The notes below the pieces were generated by a model that saw nothing but the letters and a program-made list of their open reading frames with translations, was not told the DNA's origin and did not search any database. Source: Bacteroidales bacterium (GTDB taxonomy: Bacteria; Bacteroidota; Bacteroidia; Bacteroidales; GCA-2748055). Taken from it: 64,000 nt of DNA. The DNA lies in assembly GCA_021740585.1 (NCBI GenBank), contig JAIOZM010000006.1, positions 16,390 to 80,389 on the forward strand. The letters run 5' to 3'. Of the stretch, positions 48,659-58,931 are shown one piece after another. The translations under genes and the position numbers were made by a program. Numbering within the stretch: position 1 is the stretch's first letter; every line of letters starts with the position of its first letter.

Positions 48659-48714
48659 GCCATATATAAAAATATATAACGGCCTGTCGAATTTCCGACA
48701 GGCCGTTTTTTTTT
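48659..48714 (+). terminator. trp attenuator: terminator with overlapping antiterminator
   Basis: CGGCCTGTCG (48680-48689) pairs exactly with CGACAGGCCG (48696-48705) around a 6-nt loop and is followed by nine T (48706-48714). An alternative pairing joins GCCATATAT (48659-48667) to TATATAACGGC (48673-48683), using the first bases of the terminator's left arm. A ribosome at the leader stop codon (48655) would cover 48659-48667 and favour the terminator; one stalled at the Trp codons would not. The terminator is clear, the antiterminator is a model. Confidence 0.82.
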
Positions 48715-48725
48715 AATTAAAACTT

Positions 48726-50162
48726 ATGAAAACAACAAAATTAATAAGCAAAATAACCAGCCTTCCTGCGGGTATAACAGATTTGATTACTCCGGTAAGT
48801 ATATATTTGAGAATAAGGGATAAGTTCCCAAATGCCATTTTGCTGGAGAGTAGCGATTATCATGGAAATCGTAACTCCAAAACCTATGTATGCTTCGAAG
48901 TAATGGCAAATTTCAAAGTAGAGGACGGAAAGATATCTAAAACTTTTATCGACGGGAATATTCAGGAAGCAGAGATAAAGAATGAAAAAACCCTGGTAAA
49001 TGAATTAAACGATTTCATCAGCTCATTTGAGATTGAAAATTTTGAAAGCCCCGGGAAGAGGATCTCTCCTGATAATTATAGAGGTGGACTTTTTGGCTAT
49101 ACTTCTTACGATGCCATTCAGTATTTTGAAACTATAAAATTTAAGGACAAAAAAAATAATGAAACCAGGATTCCTCAGGTAAATTATTCCTTATATCGTT
49201 TTGTGCTCTCATTCAACCATTTCAATAATCAGCTTCATTTGCTTGAAAATATTACAGAATCGACTTCCAGCAGATATGAGGAGGTGATTTCAATATTGGC
49301 AGACCGAACCGTTGGCCAGTTCAATTTTCAAATGATTGGAGAGGAATACTCAAATATTCCTGATAAGCGATTTATTGAAATGGTTAATAGTGGAAAAGAT
49401 CATTGTAAAAAAGGAAATGTTTTTCAAATTGTGCTCTCACGGCAGTTTAGTCATGAATTTAAGGGTGATGAGTTCAATGTTTACCGATCACTCAGGAGTA
49501 TTAATCCTTCTCCCTATCTGTTCTATTTCGATTACGGCGGATTTAAAATATTTGGTTCTTCTCCTGAAGCACAGATTGTTATAGAGGAAAATGTTGCCAG
49601 GATTAATCCGATAGCCGGAACTTTTAAAAGGACGGGTGATGATGAAAAGGACAGAGAGCTGGCAATTCAGTTAAGTAATGACGAAAAGGAAAATGCCGAG
49701 CATGTTATGCTTGTCGATCTGGCACGAAACGATTTGGCCAGGAATTCCAAAATCGTTAGGGTGAACACTTTTCGTGAAGTGCAGTTTTATTCTCATGTTA
49801 TCCATTTGGTTTCGGTGGTTACAGGCGAGTTAGACCCCAACTACAAAGCCTACAAAATATTTGGGGATTCTTTTCCGGCCGGAACATTATCCGGAGCACC
49901 TAAATTCAAAGCCATGGAGCTTATCGATGAGCTGGAAAGCAGAAACAGAGGGTATTACGGAGGAGCATTGGGATATATTGGTTTTAACGGTGAAATGAAT
50001 CATGCCATAATGATTCGCTCCTTCCTGAGTAAAAATAATAAATTGTATTATGAGGGGGGAGCCGGTGTTACCGCAGCCTCTGTTGAAGAAAATGAATTGA
50101 AAGAAGTAAATAATAAACTTGGCGCTCTGAGACAAGCAGTAAAACAGGCCGAGAATTTATAA
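48726..50162 (+). CDS. trpE: Anthranilate synthase component I
   Basis: This 478-residue enzyme makes anthranilate from chorismate with ammonia from TrpG. It carries the Trp-feedback motif LLESSD (about 40-45) and the chorismate-binding domain with NPSPYLFYFDYG, SPEAQI, NPIAGTFKRTGDDEKDRELA and the C-terminal GTLSGAPKFKAMELIDELESRNRGYYGGALGYIGF. It is the first structural gene of the trpEGDCFBA operon, 12 bp after the attenuator T-run. Feedback control by tryptophan is likely. Confidence 0.96.
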   Translation: MKTTKLISKITSLPAGITDLITPVSIYLRIRDKFPNAILLESSDYHGNRNSKTYVCFEVMANFKVEDGKISKTFIDGNIQEAEIKNEKTLVNELNDFISSFEIENFESPGKRISPDNYRGGLFGYTSYDAIQYFETIKFKDKKNNETRIPQVNYSLYRFVLSFNHFNNQLHLLENITESTSSRYEEVISILADRTVGQFNFQMIGEEYSNIPDKRFIEMVNSGKDHCKKGNVFQIVLSRQFSHEFKGDEFNVYRSLRSINPSPYLFYFDYGGFKIFGSSPEAQIVIEENVARINPIAGTFKRTGDDEKDRELAIQLSNDEKENAEHVMLVDLARNDLARNSKIVRVNTFREVQFYSHVIHLVSVVTGELDPNYKAYKIFGDSFPAGTLSGAPKFKAMELIDELESRNRGYYGGALGYIGFNGEMNHAIMIRSFLSKNNKLYYEGGAGVTAASVEENELKEVNNKLGALRQAVKQAENL

Positions 50163-50172
50163 AATTAGAAAA

Positions 50173-50742
50173 ATGAAAATACTGGTAATTGATAATTACG
50201 ATTCCTTCACATATATTCTGGTAAATTATTTACGTGAACTATCAGGATTGGAAATCGATGTTTTTAGAAACGATAAAATAAGCCTCGAAGAAGTGGGTAA
50301 ATACGACAAAATATTGATTTCACCCGGACCTGGTGTTCCAAACGAAGCCGGGATAATAATTGATTTGATAAGGAGATGGGCTCCTGAGAAAAGCATTCTG
50401 GGCGTTTGTCTCGGATGCCAGGCTATAGCTGAAAGTTATGGAGGAGAAATATTCAACCTCGATAGCGTTTACCATGGAATAGCAACAAATATGACCGTTA
50501 AAGAGCCATCGGACAGGTTATTCAAGGATATTCCTGAAAGTTTTATCGCCGGCAGGTATCATTCCTGGGTAATAAAAGAAGAGAATCTTCCACAAGATAT
50601 TGTTATTACTGCTCGTGACGACAAAGGAATGATAATGGCGGTTTCTCACAAAGAATTTGATTTAAAGGGAGTTCAGTTTCACCCGGAATCTGTTTTGACA
50701 AAAGAGGGGAAAAGAATGATTGCAAACTGGTTGGATTTGTAA
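50173..50742 (+). CDS. trpG: Anthranilate synthase component II (glutamine amidotransferase)
   Basis: This 189-residue class I amidotransferase has DNYDSFTYILVNYL at the start, ISPGPGVPNEAG (oxyanion region), nucleophile Cys79 in LGVCLGCQAIAE, and the His/Glu pair in GVQFHPESVLT. It supplies ammonia to TrpE. It is a separate gene, not fused to trpE or trpD, 10 bp after trpE. Confidence 0.95.
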   Translation: MKILVIDNYDSFTYILVNYLRELSGLEIDVFRNDKISLEEVGKYDKILISPGPGVPNEAGIIIDLIRRWAPEKSILGVCLGCQAIAESYGGEIFNLDSVYHGIATNMTVKEPSDRLFKDIPESFIAGRYHSWVIKEENLPQDIVITARDDKGMIMAVSHKEFDLKGVQFHPESVLTKEGKRMIANWLDL

Positions 50743-50777
50743 AAGTCTGATTACAAAGAATTTAAAAAATTAATACA

Positions 50778-51776
50778 ATGAAGATAATTTTAGACAGGCT
50801 TATAAAACACCAGAAACTTAGTCGTCAGGAGGCAAAGGAACTTCTTACCGGTATAGGAAAGGGGATGTATAATCAGAGTCAGATTACCGCATTCCTCACT
50901 GTTTTTCTGATGAGATTAATTACGGTTGAAGAGCTCTTTGGATTCAGGGAGGCCTTGCTGGATTTATGCATTCAAACCGATCTCTCAGAGTATAAAACCA
51001 TCGATCTTTGTGGCACCGGTGGAGATGGAAAAAATACCTTTAATATATCAACTCTGGCCTCATTTGTGGTGGCAGGAGCCGGGGAGAAAGTAGCCAAACA
51101 CGGTAATTATGGTGTGTCTTCGGCTTCCGGGTCGAGTAATATGCTGGAGCATTTTGGATATAAATTCTCGAACAATCGTGATAAGCTTGCCAGAGAGTTA
51201 GACGAATCGGGTATCTGCTTTCTGCATGCACCACTTTTTCATCCTGCCATGAAGTATGTTGGCCCTATCAGAAAAGAGCTGCAATTAAAAACATTCTTCA
51301 ATATTCTGGGCCCTTTAGTTAATCCTTCTTTTCCTCAATATCAGGTGGCCGGAGTATATAATCTCGAAGTGGCTAGATTGTACCAGTATATTTTTCAGCA
51401 AACAGATAAACAATATAAAATTGTCTATTCTTTAGATGGTTACGATGAAATATCCCTTACCTCACAGGTAAAAATTATATCCAACAAGGGTGAGGATTTG
51501 CTGAGTCCTGAAGAATTGGGATTTCGAAGCCTGAAGCAGGAAGACTTATTTGGAGGACTGTCTGTTAAGGAAGCAGCAGCTATTTTTATTTCTATTTTGG
51601 AAGGCAGAGGAAATTCAGCTCAGAAGAATGTTGTAATCGCGAATGCTGCTCTCGGACTTCAGTCACTTTATCCGCACGACAGCTGGGAAGTGTCTGTTCA
51701 TAAAGCCGGGGAATCGCTTGGGTCGGGCAAAGCTTTGCAAGCTTTTAAAAAATTAATGAATCTTAATCTCTCATGA
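50778..51776 (+). CDS. trpD: Anthranilate phosphoribosyltransferase
   Basis: This 332-residue enzyme joins anthranilate to PRPP. The visible motifs are CGTGGDGKNTFNIST (about 77-91, PRPP site), VAKHGNYGVSSASGSSNMLEHFG (about 102-124) and FFNILGPLVNP. The stop overlaps the trpC start by 4 bp (ATGA). Confidence 0.95.
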   Translation: MKIILDRLIKHQKLSRQEAKELLTGIGKGMYNQSQITAFLTVFLMRLITVEELFGFREALLDLCIQTDLSEYKTIDLCGTGGDGKNTFNISTLASFVVAGAGEKVAKHGNYGVSSASGSSNMLEHFGYKFSNNRDKLARELDESGICFLHAPLFHPAMKYVGPIRKELQLKTFFNILGPLVNPSFPQYQVAGVYNLEVARLYQYIFQQTDKQYKIVYSLDGYDEISLTSQVKIISNKGEDLLSPEELGFRSLKQEDLFGGLSVKEAAAIFISILEGRGNSAQKNVVIANAALGLQSLYPHDSWEVSVHKAGESLGSGKALQAFKKLMNLNLS

Positions 51777-52552
51777 ATATACTTGAAAAAATAGTTGCGC
51801 ATAAAAGATTGACTTTGATTAAATTGAAGCAGCAGGTTCCTGTCTCAAGTCTTGAGAGCGGGTTATTCTTTGCAAAAGAGAGGCCATCCTTTTTTAATGA
51901 GTTGAAAAAAAATGAACCCTCTGTAATTGCTGAATTTAAGAGAATGTCGCCATCAAAAGGAGATATTAATCCCAGGGCAGAAATTTCAACCATTATACCT
52001 CAGTATTCAAGCGCGGGAGCTGCTGCTATTTCTGTTCTTACAGATGGTCACTTTGGTGGTGAAATAACAGATTTGCATGAGGCAGCATTGTTAACCAATA
52101 CAGCTCTGCTAAGAAAAGATTTTATTATAGATGAATACCAGATAATTGAAGCAAAGGCCATGGGAGCTTCGGCCATTTTACTTATTGCGTCAGTCCTTTC
52201 AAAAAGTGAAATAAAAGATTTTACAAGGATTTCTCATGATATGGGATTGGATGTTTTGCTTGAGATACATGATGAAAGTGAATTGGGGAAAATTGGCCCT
52301 GAAAATAATATTGTGGGCATTAACAGCAGAAATTTAAAGACCTTTGATGTTGATATTCATACCGCAATAAAACTGCAGAAGTCGCTAGGCAATTCTATTA
52401 TAAAAATTGCTGAGAGCGGGATAAAAGATGTAAAAACAGCAAAAGAATTATATGCCTCCGGATTTAATGCCTTTCTCATAGGAGAACTATTTATGCATTC
52501 TGAAAATCCGGGTAGAAAAGCAGAGGATTTTATTCGTAAATTGAAAAGTTAA
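51773..52552 (+). CDS. trpC: Indole-3-glycerol phosphate synthase
   Basis: This 259-residue TIM barrel has IAEFKRMSPSKGDINP (catalytic Lys region, about 47-62), LLRKDFIIDEYQIIEAKAMGASAILLI, VGINSRNLKTFDVD and IKIAESGIK. It closes the indole ring. It is separate from trpF, which follows 7 bp later. Confidence 0.95.
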   Translation: MNILEKIVAHKRLTLIKLKQQVPVSSLESGLFFAKERPSFFNELKKNEPSVIAEFKRMSPSKGDINPRAEISTIIPQYSSAGAAAISVLTDGHFGGEITDLHEAALLTNTALLRKDFIIDEYQIIEAKAMGASAILLIASVLSKSEIKDFTRISHDMGLDVLLEIHDESELGKIGPENNIVGINSRNLKTFDVDIHTAIKLQKSLGNSIIKIAESGIKDVKTAKELYASGFNAFLIGELFMHSENPGRKAEDFIRKLKS

Positions 52553-52559
52553 AGGGATT

Positions 52560-53183
52560 ATGAAAATCAAAATATGTGGCATAGCAAATTCTGATAATCT
52601 TAAAGAGATTATAAAGCTTAAACCAGACTTTCTGGGCTTTATTTTCTATCCTCCTTCACCCAGATATGTTAAAAATAAATTAGTGCCGGCCGACCTTCAG
52701 TGTATTCCTGAATTGGTAAAAAAGACAGGCGTTTTTGTTGATTCGAGTGTTAATGAAGTTGAAGAAATCGTTTCGTCTTATCAATTGAATTATATTCAAT
52801 TACATGGAAATGAAAGTGTTGAATACTGTAGCGAATTAGCTTCCGGGGGATATAAAATACTAAAAGCATTTCGAATCCATCAGGACTTTAATTTTGAAAT
52901 CATTAAAGAATATATACCTTTTTGCGAATATTTTCTGTTCGACACATTGACTAGGGATTATGGAGGAAGCGGCAAAAAGTTTAACTGGGAGATTTTAAAA
53001 TCCTATAAATTTTCGCATCCCTTTTTATTGAGTGGAGGAATAGGACTGGAAGATACTTCGGAAATACAAACTTTTAATCATCCTTCATTTGCTGGCATCG
53101 ATTTAAATAGCAGATTTGAATTGAAACCCGGGATTAAGGATGTAAATAAACTAGACAAATTCATACAATCTGTAAGGGAATAA
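52560..53183 (+). CDS. trpF: Phosphoribosylanthranilate isomerase
   Basis: This 207-residue TIM barrel has the N-terminal KICGIAN (catalytic Cys), [15 protein letters not shown], the VGVFVD-like [37 protein letters not shown] (catalytic Asp, about 122) and LSGGIGLED. It converts PRA to CdRP. It is a monofunctional gene between trpC and trpB. Confidence 0.94.
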   Translation: MKIKICGIANSDNLKEIIKLKPDFLGFIFYPPSPRYVKNKLVPADLQCIPELVKKTGVFVDSSVNEVEEIVSSYQLNYIQLHGNESVEYCSELASGGYKILKAFRIHQDFNFEIIKEYIPFCEYFLFDTLTRDYGGSGKKFNWEILKSYKFSHPFLLSGGIGLEDTSEIQTFNHPSFAGIDLNSRFELKPGIKDVNKLDKFIQSVRE

Positions 53184-53217
53184 TCCCGATAAAAATTGTT
53201 TTAATACACACTATGGA

Positions 53218-54417
53218 ATGAAAAATTTTATTTCGGATAGCAAGGGTTATTATGGTGAATATGGGGGAGCCTATATTCCAGAAATGTTGAGGCATAATGT
53301 TAAAGAATTGGGTGATATTTATTTTGATTTAATAAACTCGGATGGGTTTCAGAAGGAGTATCGTAATTTGCTAAAAAATTATGCCGGCAGACCTTCACCA
53401 TTATATTTTGCCCCCCGTTTGAGTGAATATTACAAAGCAAATATTTATCTGAAACGGGAGGACCTGAATCATACCGGTTCTCATAAAATTAATAATACCC
53501 TCGGACAGATTTTGCTTGCAAAATATATGGGCAAAAAACGAATTATTGCCGAAACGGGAGCCGGTCAGCATGGCGTGGCAACGGCTACTGTTTGTGCCTT
53601 ATTTGGTCTGGAATGCATTGTGTATATGGGTGAGGTGGATATAGAAAGGCAACAACCTAATGTTAAGCGTATGGAAATGCTTGGCGCGAAAGTAGTTCCG
53701 GCAAAAAGTGGCAGCAGGACGTTGAAAGATGCTACTAATGAGGCTTTGAGGGATTGGATTGCAAACCCTGAGGATACATTTTATATCATTGGATCGGTGG
53801 TTGGTCCTCATCCTTATCCCGATTTGGTTGCCTATTTTCAATCGATAATCTCCAGCGAATTAAAGGAGCAGTTAGTTGAACAAAACGGGGATGAAAATCC
53901 TGATTATATCATTGCCTGTGTGGGTGGTGGAAGCAATGCGGCAGGAATCTTTTATCATTATATCGATAATCACAAGGTTAAACTTATTGGGGTTGAAGCA
54001 GCCGGAAAAGGAGTGAATACAGATTTGAATGCTGCCAGTATTAAAAATGGTCATCGTGGGGTTATTCATGGGAGCATGACTTATTTAATGCAAGATGACG
54101 ACGGACAGATTATTGAACCTTATTCTATTTCTGCCGGACTCGATTATCCTGGTGTTGGACCATTGCATGCCTGGCTGAATGATTCAGGAAAAGCGAAATA
54201 TATTGAAGCTACCGACCAGCAGGCACTCGACGCTGCATACAGATGTGCCCGGCTTGAAGGTATTATTCCCGCCCTCGAATCGGCACATGCCATAGCAGCT
54301 CTGGATATAATGAGCTTTAATACAAATGATGTGATTGTAATTAATATTTCGGGCAGAGGTGATAAAGATATGGCTGCTTATATTGATTCTCTTAAATATT
54401 TGAATAATTATGAATAG
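53218..54417 (+). CDS. trpB: Tryptophan synthase beta chain
   Basis: This 399-residue PLP enzyme has the phosphopyridoxal Lys90 in [33 protein letters not shown], the phosphate-binding [11 protein letters not shown] and [11 protein letters not shown]. It is a TrpB1 form, which works with TrpA through an indole tunnel. It overlaps trpA by 8 bp. Confidence 0.96.
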   Translation: MKNFISDSKGYYGEYGGAYIPEMLRHNVKELGDIYFDLINSDGFQKEYRNLLKNYAGRPSPLYFAPRLSEYYKANIYLKREDLNHTGSHKINNTLGQILLAKYMGKKRIIAETGAGQHGVATATVCALFGLECIVYMGEVDIERQQPNVKRMEMLGAKVVPAKSGSRTLKDATNEALRDWIANPEDTFYIIGSVVGPHPYPDLVAYFQSIISSELKEQLVEQNGDENPDYIIACVGGGSNAAGIFYHYIDNHKVKLIGVEAAGKGVNTDLNAASIKNGHRGVIHGSMTYLMQDDDGQIIEPYSISAGLDYPGVGPLHAWLNDSGKAKYIEATDQQALDAAYRCARLEGIIPALESAHAIAALDIMSFNTNDVIVINISGRGDKDMAAYIDSLKYLNNYE

Positions 54418-55189
54418 AATAGATAGCTTATTCCAAAATAAAAAAGCACAGATATTATCAGTTTATTTCACTGCAGGTTATCCTGAATTAGAGGATACAA
54501 TGAAAATAATTGAAACCCTCGATAAATCCGGAGCTGATATGATAGAAATCGGCATGCCTTTTTCCGATCCTGTAGCCGACGGTCCTGTGATTCAGGAAAG
54601 CAGTAAAATAGCGCTCGGTAACGGAATGAATCTTGATTTACTATTTAAGCAAATTAAAACCCTGCGTCAGAAAACACAAATTCCTGTAATTCTTATGGGA
54701 TATATAAATCCTGTTTTCAGAATGGGTATGGAGATTTTTTTAAATAAATGCCAGCATGCAGGAATCGACGGACTAATTCTTCCTGATCTTCCGGCAGAGG
54801 AATATGAAGAGCATTTTAAATCTCTGTTTGAAGAACGGGGCATAAACAATATTTTGCTTATTACACCTCAGACAAGCGACACCAGAATTCTGGAGATTGA
54901 CAATCTTTCAAGAGGATTTATCTATGTGGTGTCAAACTATGCTACCACAGGAGGTCAGAGTGACTTCAGCAGCAATCAGCTGAGCTATTTCCGGAGAATA
55001 AAGAATTTGAATTTGAAAAATCCACTTATGATTGGATTTGGAATTTCTGACAAGAAAAAATTTAACACCGTTTGTGAATATGCCGCAGGAGGGATTGTGG
55101 GCACATCGTTTATACAGGCACTTAATGAACAAGGAAAAATCGAAAAAAAGGTAGGTGAATTTGTTCAGAAGTTCAAAGAGGTATTATAA
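54410..55189 (+). CDS. trpA: Tryptophan synthase alpha chain
   Basis: This 259-residue TIM barrel has catalytic Glu46 in [18 protein letters not shown] and Asp57 in the same motif, [23 protein letters not shown], and [10 protein letters not shown]. It cleaves indoleglycerol phosphate to indole for TrpB. It is the last gene of the operon; no clear terminator was seen in the 94 bp before the next gene. Confidence 0.95.
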   Translation: MNRIDSLFQNKKAQILSVYFTAGYPELEDTMKIIETLDKSGADMIEIGMPFSDPVADGPVIQESSKIALGNGMNLDLLFKQIKTLRQKTQIPVILMGYINPVFRMGMEIFLNKCQHAGIDGLILPDLPAEEYEEHFKSLFEERGINNILLITPQTSDTRILEIDNLSRGFIYVVSNYATTGGQSDFSSNQLSYFRRIKNLNLKNPLMIGFGISDKKKFNTVCEYAAGGIVGTSFIQALNEQGKIEKKVGEFVQKFKEVL

Positions 55190-55264
55190 GTATTTTTTCA
55201 AAGCCGTTCGGCTGTACCTTCCTCATAAGAAAACTCCTATTATGAATAAATAATTATAAATCAC

Positions 55265-55272
55265 TATATTCG
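55265..55272 (+). promoter_or_regulatory. Candidate -7 box TATATTCG for the LytTR operon
   Basis: The box has seven of eight matches to TAnnTTTG, 11 bp before ATG 55284. It would give the regulator its own short-leader promoter, separate from trp. No -33 TTG was confirmed. Confidence 0.3.
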
Positions 55273-55283
55273 CCATTATTCAA

Positions 55284-56030
55284 ATGCCAATGATAAGGGT
55301 AATTACTATTGATGATGAACGGAGAAGCAGAGAAGTTCTGTCTGAATTGCTTTCACTTATATCAGGGGTTAAAATTATTTCTGAAGCCGGGAATGTGGAA
55401 GAAGCCGTCAAGGAAATACGCGAAAAGAAACCGGATCTTATCTTTTTAGATATAGAAATGCCCAAGAAGTCAGGATTTGATCTTCTCAGGGACATTAAAA
55501 ACGACAATCATATTCCTGCCATTATATTTGTTACAGCTTACGACAGCTATGCTATTGAAGCATTTAAATATTCGGCGTTCGATTATCTTTTAAAGCCAAT
55601 CAACAGAGAAGATCTGCAGAATTCATTAAACAGATTTAGAGAGTTTAGAAATAAGAAGAATATTTCAGATAAATTGGGAGAGCTATTTCGATTTATGGAA
55701 GAACCTAAAAAGCTGGTATTCGATCTTAGAACAGGCTTGCTAATAATAGAACCTGAAGAACTTGTGTATTGTGAAGCGGATGGAAATTATACTCACTTAC
55801 ATCTCAAGACCGGCCGGGTGGAAATGGTAAGTTTTAATATTGGTTATGTTGAAAAACTACTTCAGGCATACGACTTCTTCAGGCTTAATCGTTCTGTTCT
55901 TATTAATAAGGAGCATATTTTGAAACTGGATTTACGAAGCAAAGCCTGTGAAGTAAGTTATAATGGAAAATATCTTAAATTTAAGATTAGCCCCGCCAAA
56001 TTAACTGAGCTCAAAGCCTTATTTATTTAG
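55284..56030 (+). CDS. LytTR-family response regulator
   Basis: This 248-residue regulator has an N-terminal receiver (about 4-115) with phospho-acceptor Asp56 (IFLDIEMPKKSGF) and FVTAYDSYAIEAFKYSAFDYLLKP. The C-terminal LytTR DNA-binding domain (about 145-245) includes EELVYCEADGNYTHLHLKTGR and FFRLNRSVLINKEHI. The kinase gene starts 1 bp after its stop. Targets are unknown; the pair is the typical LytS/LytR form found in Bacteroidota. An alternative ATG lies at 55290. Confidence 0.92.
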   Translation: MPMIRVITIDDERRSREVLSELLSLISGVKIISEAGNVEEAVKEIREKKPDLIFLDIEMPKKSGFDLLRDIKNDNHIPAIIFVTAYDSYAIEAFKYSAFDYLLKPINREDLQNSLNRFREFRNKKNISDKLGELFRFMEEPKKLVFDLRTGLLIIEPEELVYCEADGNYTHLHLKTGRVEMVSFNIGYVEKLLQAYDFFRLNRSVLINKEHILKLDLRSKACEVSYNGKYLKFKISPAKLTELKALFI

Positions 56031-56031
56031 A

Positions 56032-58101
56032 ATGAGAATCTTTTTTTTAACAACATCTTTCTTTAAAGAAAAATGGTTAATTCTTTTACTTAGCATTATC
56101 CTGAGTGGTCCTGCAGTCTATTTTTTTTTAAAGGATGTTCATTATCTGGATGAAAAGGTACTTTGGGAAAAAGAACCAAGAAAAAATACCCTTAGCTATG
56201 AATTTGAAGGGGAAGTAAAAAGTCTCTACTTTCTTAAATGGGAAAGCACTCTTCAGATTATGAGTTTTGACAGTGACAGGAGTGTAATCAATCAATGGAA
56301 CATTGGCGGCAGGATATCTGATTTGGATGAAAATTCTATTTTAATAGAAGATATTGATGGTGATCAATTACCCGATCTCAGCTTTTTGCACATTATTGAA
56401 AATAAGGTCTATCTAGCCATTGTGCCTATAAGTTTGAATACTAATTATTATCACAGGTACTTTTTGGATAGCATTCAATTTTCAGAAATGGATAGTAAGC
56501 CGATTTACCTTAGTGGAATTAAAACTTTAAAAATAAAAAATTCTGATCAGAAAAATGTTGCCGTCTTCATTTACATGGGTCATGCGAAATACCCCAGAAA
56601 ACTCTACCTGATTGATTTTCCCAACGATAAAGTAATCTCTTCTCAAACCGATGGCAATGGTCTGTCAAACTTGAATATAGAGGATGTTGATGGGGATTCA
56701 TTGCCGGAATTCTTCGGGGAGTCATCTTCGCCTGGGAATATGCGAAATCACTCAGAGTTGGCTTTTCATGATTCAAGCACCTACCTGATGGTCTTTGACG
56801 AAAATCTGGAGTTTGAGTTTCCACCGATTGAATTTGAAACGCATTTTTCAAGGCAAAGCACTTTCTCTTTTGCTACCGACTCTGGTTTTTATTTTTTCAC
56901 ATCAATTATAGACAATTCATCGCCAAGAAAAGTATATCCTGCCTATTTGTACGATGTAAGGGGAAAGCTTGTTGACTCACTTTTTATCGGCTCCAATACT
57001 AAACCCAGTTATTTTCGGAAAGAATCATCCGGAATATATGCTTTTACAAATGAAAAGGAAATTTTTAGAATAGTGGATTTCAGGAATCCCGAATATCTCA
57101 CAAAAATTGATGATTTAGAACCCAATTATTTAAAATTTGCGGAGATAGAAAATAAGAATGGTTTTTTCTTTCAGATGAAAGAGAATAAGCTCCTGATATA
57201 TAATTCAGATTTTAAATTGCTGGAAAAACTGGAGACTCCATTTACAGATATATTTGAATTGAGAATTACAAACTTTGCCGGGAATACCCTGGAAAAAGGA
57301 AAACTTCTTTTACAAGACAAAAAATATGAGGTCCTGCTTCAATACAAGAAAAATATTTTTTGGGAATTCAGATTTATTATTCTACCGGCATTTATTATTC
57401 TAGGATTCTACATCATGAATATTCTTGCTTTCTTATTAAGTTATGAGCAAAACAGGCGTTTTGAGAGGGAAAAAGAGATAACCGAGCTTAGATTTAATGC
57501 GATAAAAAATCAACTGGAGCCTCACTTTCTTTTTAACTCTCTAAATTCTATCGGCCATCTTCTACTTACTGAAGACAGATTGAAGGCATATTCATATTTG
57601 GAATCCTTATCATTTTTACTTAGAAATGCAGTAAATAATTCAGGTGAAATAGCTGTATCCATAAAAGATGAAATTTTATTTACAAAGAAATATCTGGAAA
57701 TTGAAAAGCTTAGGTTTGAAGATAAGTTCAACTTTAAAATCAATGTAGATGAAGATGTAAATACCGAATTCCCCATTCCGAAAATGATAATTCAATTGCA
57801 TTCAGAAAATGCAGTTAAGCACGGGGTATTGCACCGGGAAACAGGAGGGGAGATTGAAATAAGAGTAAGATATGAGTCAGAAAACCTCATAATTGAAATT
57901 GACGACAATGGAGCTGGCAGATCTGCACCTGTGAGTACGCAGAAGAATCTTGGAAAGGGATTGTTGTTATCAGAACAAATGTTGGAGTTATATCAAAAGG
58001 TAATGAAAAATGCGATTCAGCAGGAAATAATTGACAAGAAAGATTCGCAGGGGAATGCTCTGGGAACTCTTATAATAATTCGCATCTTAAAAGCAAGCTG
58101 A
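56032..58101 (+). CDS. LytS-type sensor histidine kinase with FG-GAP-like extracytoplasmic sensor
   Basis: This 689-residue kinase has TM1 (about 14-33), a roughly 410-residue extracytoplasmic domain, TM2 (about 444-470, IILPAFIILGFYIMNILAFLL) and a cytoplasmic His_kinase domain with His498 in KNQLEPHFLFNSLNSIGHLLL, followed by HATPase_c (VKHGVLHRETGGEIEI, DDNGAGRS, GLLLSEQMLEL). The sensor contains DIDGDQLPDLSFL and DVDGDSLPEFFGES, the Ca2+-binding type repeats seen in FG-GAP beta-propellers. It is therefore likely to sense a ligand or matrix outside the cell. It pairs with the regulator just upstream. Confidence 0.9.
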   Translation: MRIFFLTTSFFKEKWLILLLSIILSGPAVYFFLKDVHYLDEKVLWEKEPRKNTLSYEFEGEVKSLYFLKWESTLQIMSFDSDRSVINQWNIGGRISDLDENSILIEDIDGDQLPDLSFLHIIENKVYLAIVPISLNTNYYHRYFLDSIQFSEMDSKPIYLSGIKTLKIKNSDQKNVAVFIYMGHAKYPRKLYLIDFPNDKVISSQTDGNGLSNLNIEDVDGDSLPEFFGESSSPGNMRNHSELAFHDSSTYLMVFDENLEFEFPPIEFETHFSRQSTFSFATDSGFYFFTSIIDNSSPRKVYPAYLYDVRGKLVDSLFIGSNTKPSYFRKESSGIYAFTNEKEIFRIVDFRNPEYLTKIDDLEPNYLKFAEIENKNGFFFQMKENKLLIYNSDFKLLEKLETPFTDIFELRITNFAGNTLEKGKLLLQDKKYEVLLQYKKNIFWEFRFIILPAFIILGFYIMNILAFLLSYEQNRRFEREKEITELRFNAIKNQLEPHFLFNSLNSIGHLLLTEDRLKAYSYLESLSFLLRNAVNNSGEIAVSIKDEILFTKKYLEIEKLRFEDKFNFKINVDEDVNTEFPIPKMIIQLHSENAVKHGVLHRETGGEIEIRVRYESENLIIEIDDNGAGRSAPVSTQKNLGKGLLLSEQMLELYQKVMKNAIQQEIIDKKDSQGNALGTLIIIRILKAS

Positions 58102-58153
58102 TGATTGTTTTGGGGATTGGCTTTCGTCCTTCGCTGGAAAATACTCTGAGCTT

Positions 58154-58909
58154 TTAGGCTTCATTCTCATTCATCTCAAAATTCTTAAGGTCTTCATAAT
58201 CCTGATCACTATATTCCGGAACAGGGAAAGGCTTTTCTCCTCTAAGCCATAACTCAATAGCGTTTTCAGTATTGAGTATATGATTCATCGCCGACTCCAG
58301 AGTAATTACAGGGACATCGATCTTTTTATCGCGTAAAAAGGCGGCAGAACCTTCGCTTAACATTTTACCTGCATGTAGAGGGAATTGGTAAAGTTTTGCA
58401 TAATTGGCCCTGATTTCAGGTTGCTTATAAAATTTTTTACATGATTCAACACTCATAGAAAGATAGATTCTGCAAGCCACGGGTCGCGCGGGGTAAATCG
58501 AACAGCTTTTCTCCTGAAGGAAGGGGCATTCTTGTTTGTTTGTTAAAAGCCTCTTCATTGTCATCGACTTGGTATTCAGGTCTTTGGAGTCAATTTTTAT
58601 CTTATAATCAGAGATTTCCTCATTATTAAAGTTAGTTTTTAGGTAATCTGAGATAAAGTGTGCCTCCCAGGGGTTTATAAAAACAGCTTGGGTACAACAC
58701 CAATGGCAGGCCTTTTTGCAATCTAGTTTTTGATTCTCTTTTTTCACCCTTTTTTCAAAGGCTTCAAGCAGTTCATCAATATTTGCATACAAAGTTTCTG
58801 AAAGCCGGAGCAATCCTCCCTGACTAACAAAATTCTTCAATATACTCCCGGCTAAGGTATAACCGTCGTTGAAGAAAACATTGTCTATTTCATTGTAATC
58901 TTCAGCCAT
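58154..58909 (-). CDS. YkgJ-family cysteine cluster protein
   Basis: This 251-residue protein carries the cluster CKKACHWCCTQAVFINPWEA (about 67-86), CPFLQEKSCSIYPARPVACRIYLSMS (about 127-152) and VESCKKFY, matching the YkgJ pattern of conserved cysteines thought to bind a metal, probably zinc or Fe-S. The function of the family is not established. It is convergent with the kinase gene and lies 22 bp downstream of the cellobiose phosphorylase gene on the same strand. Confidence 0.85.
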   Translation of the reverse strand: MAEDYNEIDNVFFNDGYTLAGSILKNFVSQGGLLRLSETLYANIDELLEAFEKRVKKENQKLDCKKACHWCCTQAVFINPWEAHFISDYLKTNFNNEEISDYKIKIDSKDLNTKSMTMKRLLTNKQECPFLQEKSCSIYPARPVACRIYLSMSVESCKKFYKQPEIRANYAKLYQFPLHAGKMLSEGSAAFLRDKKIDVPVITLESAMNHILNTENAIELWLRGEKPFPVPEYSDQDYEDLKNFEMNENEA

Positions 58910-58931
58910 TTAGTTTTCTTGATTTGGCAAT

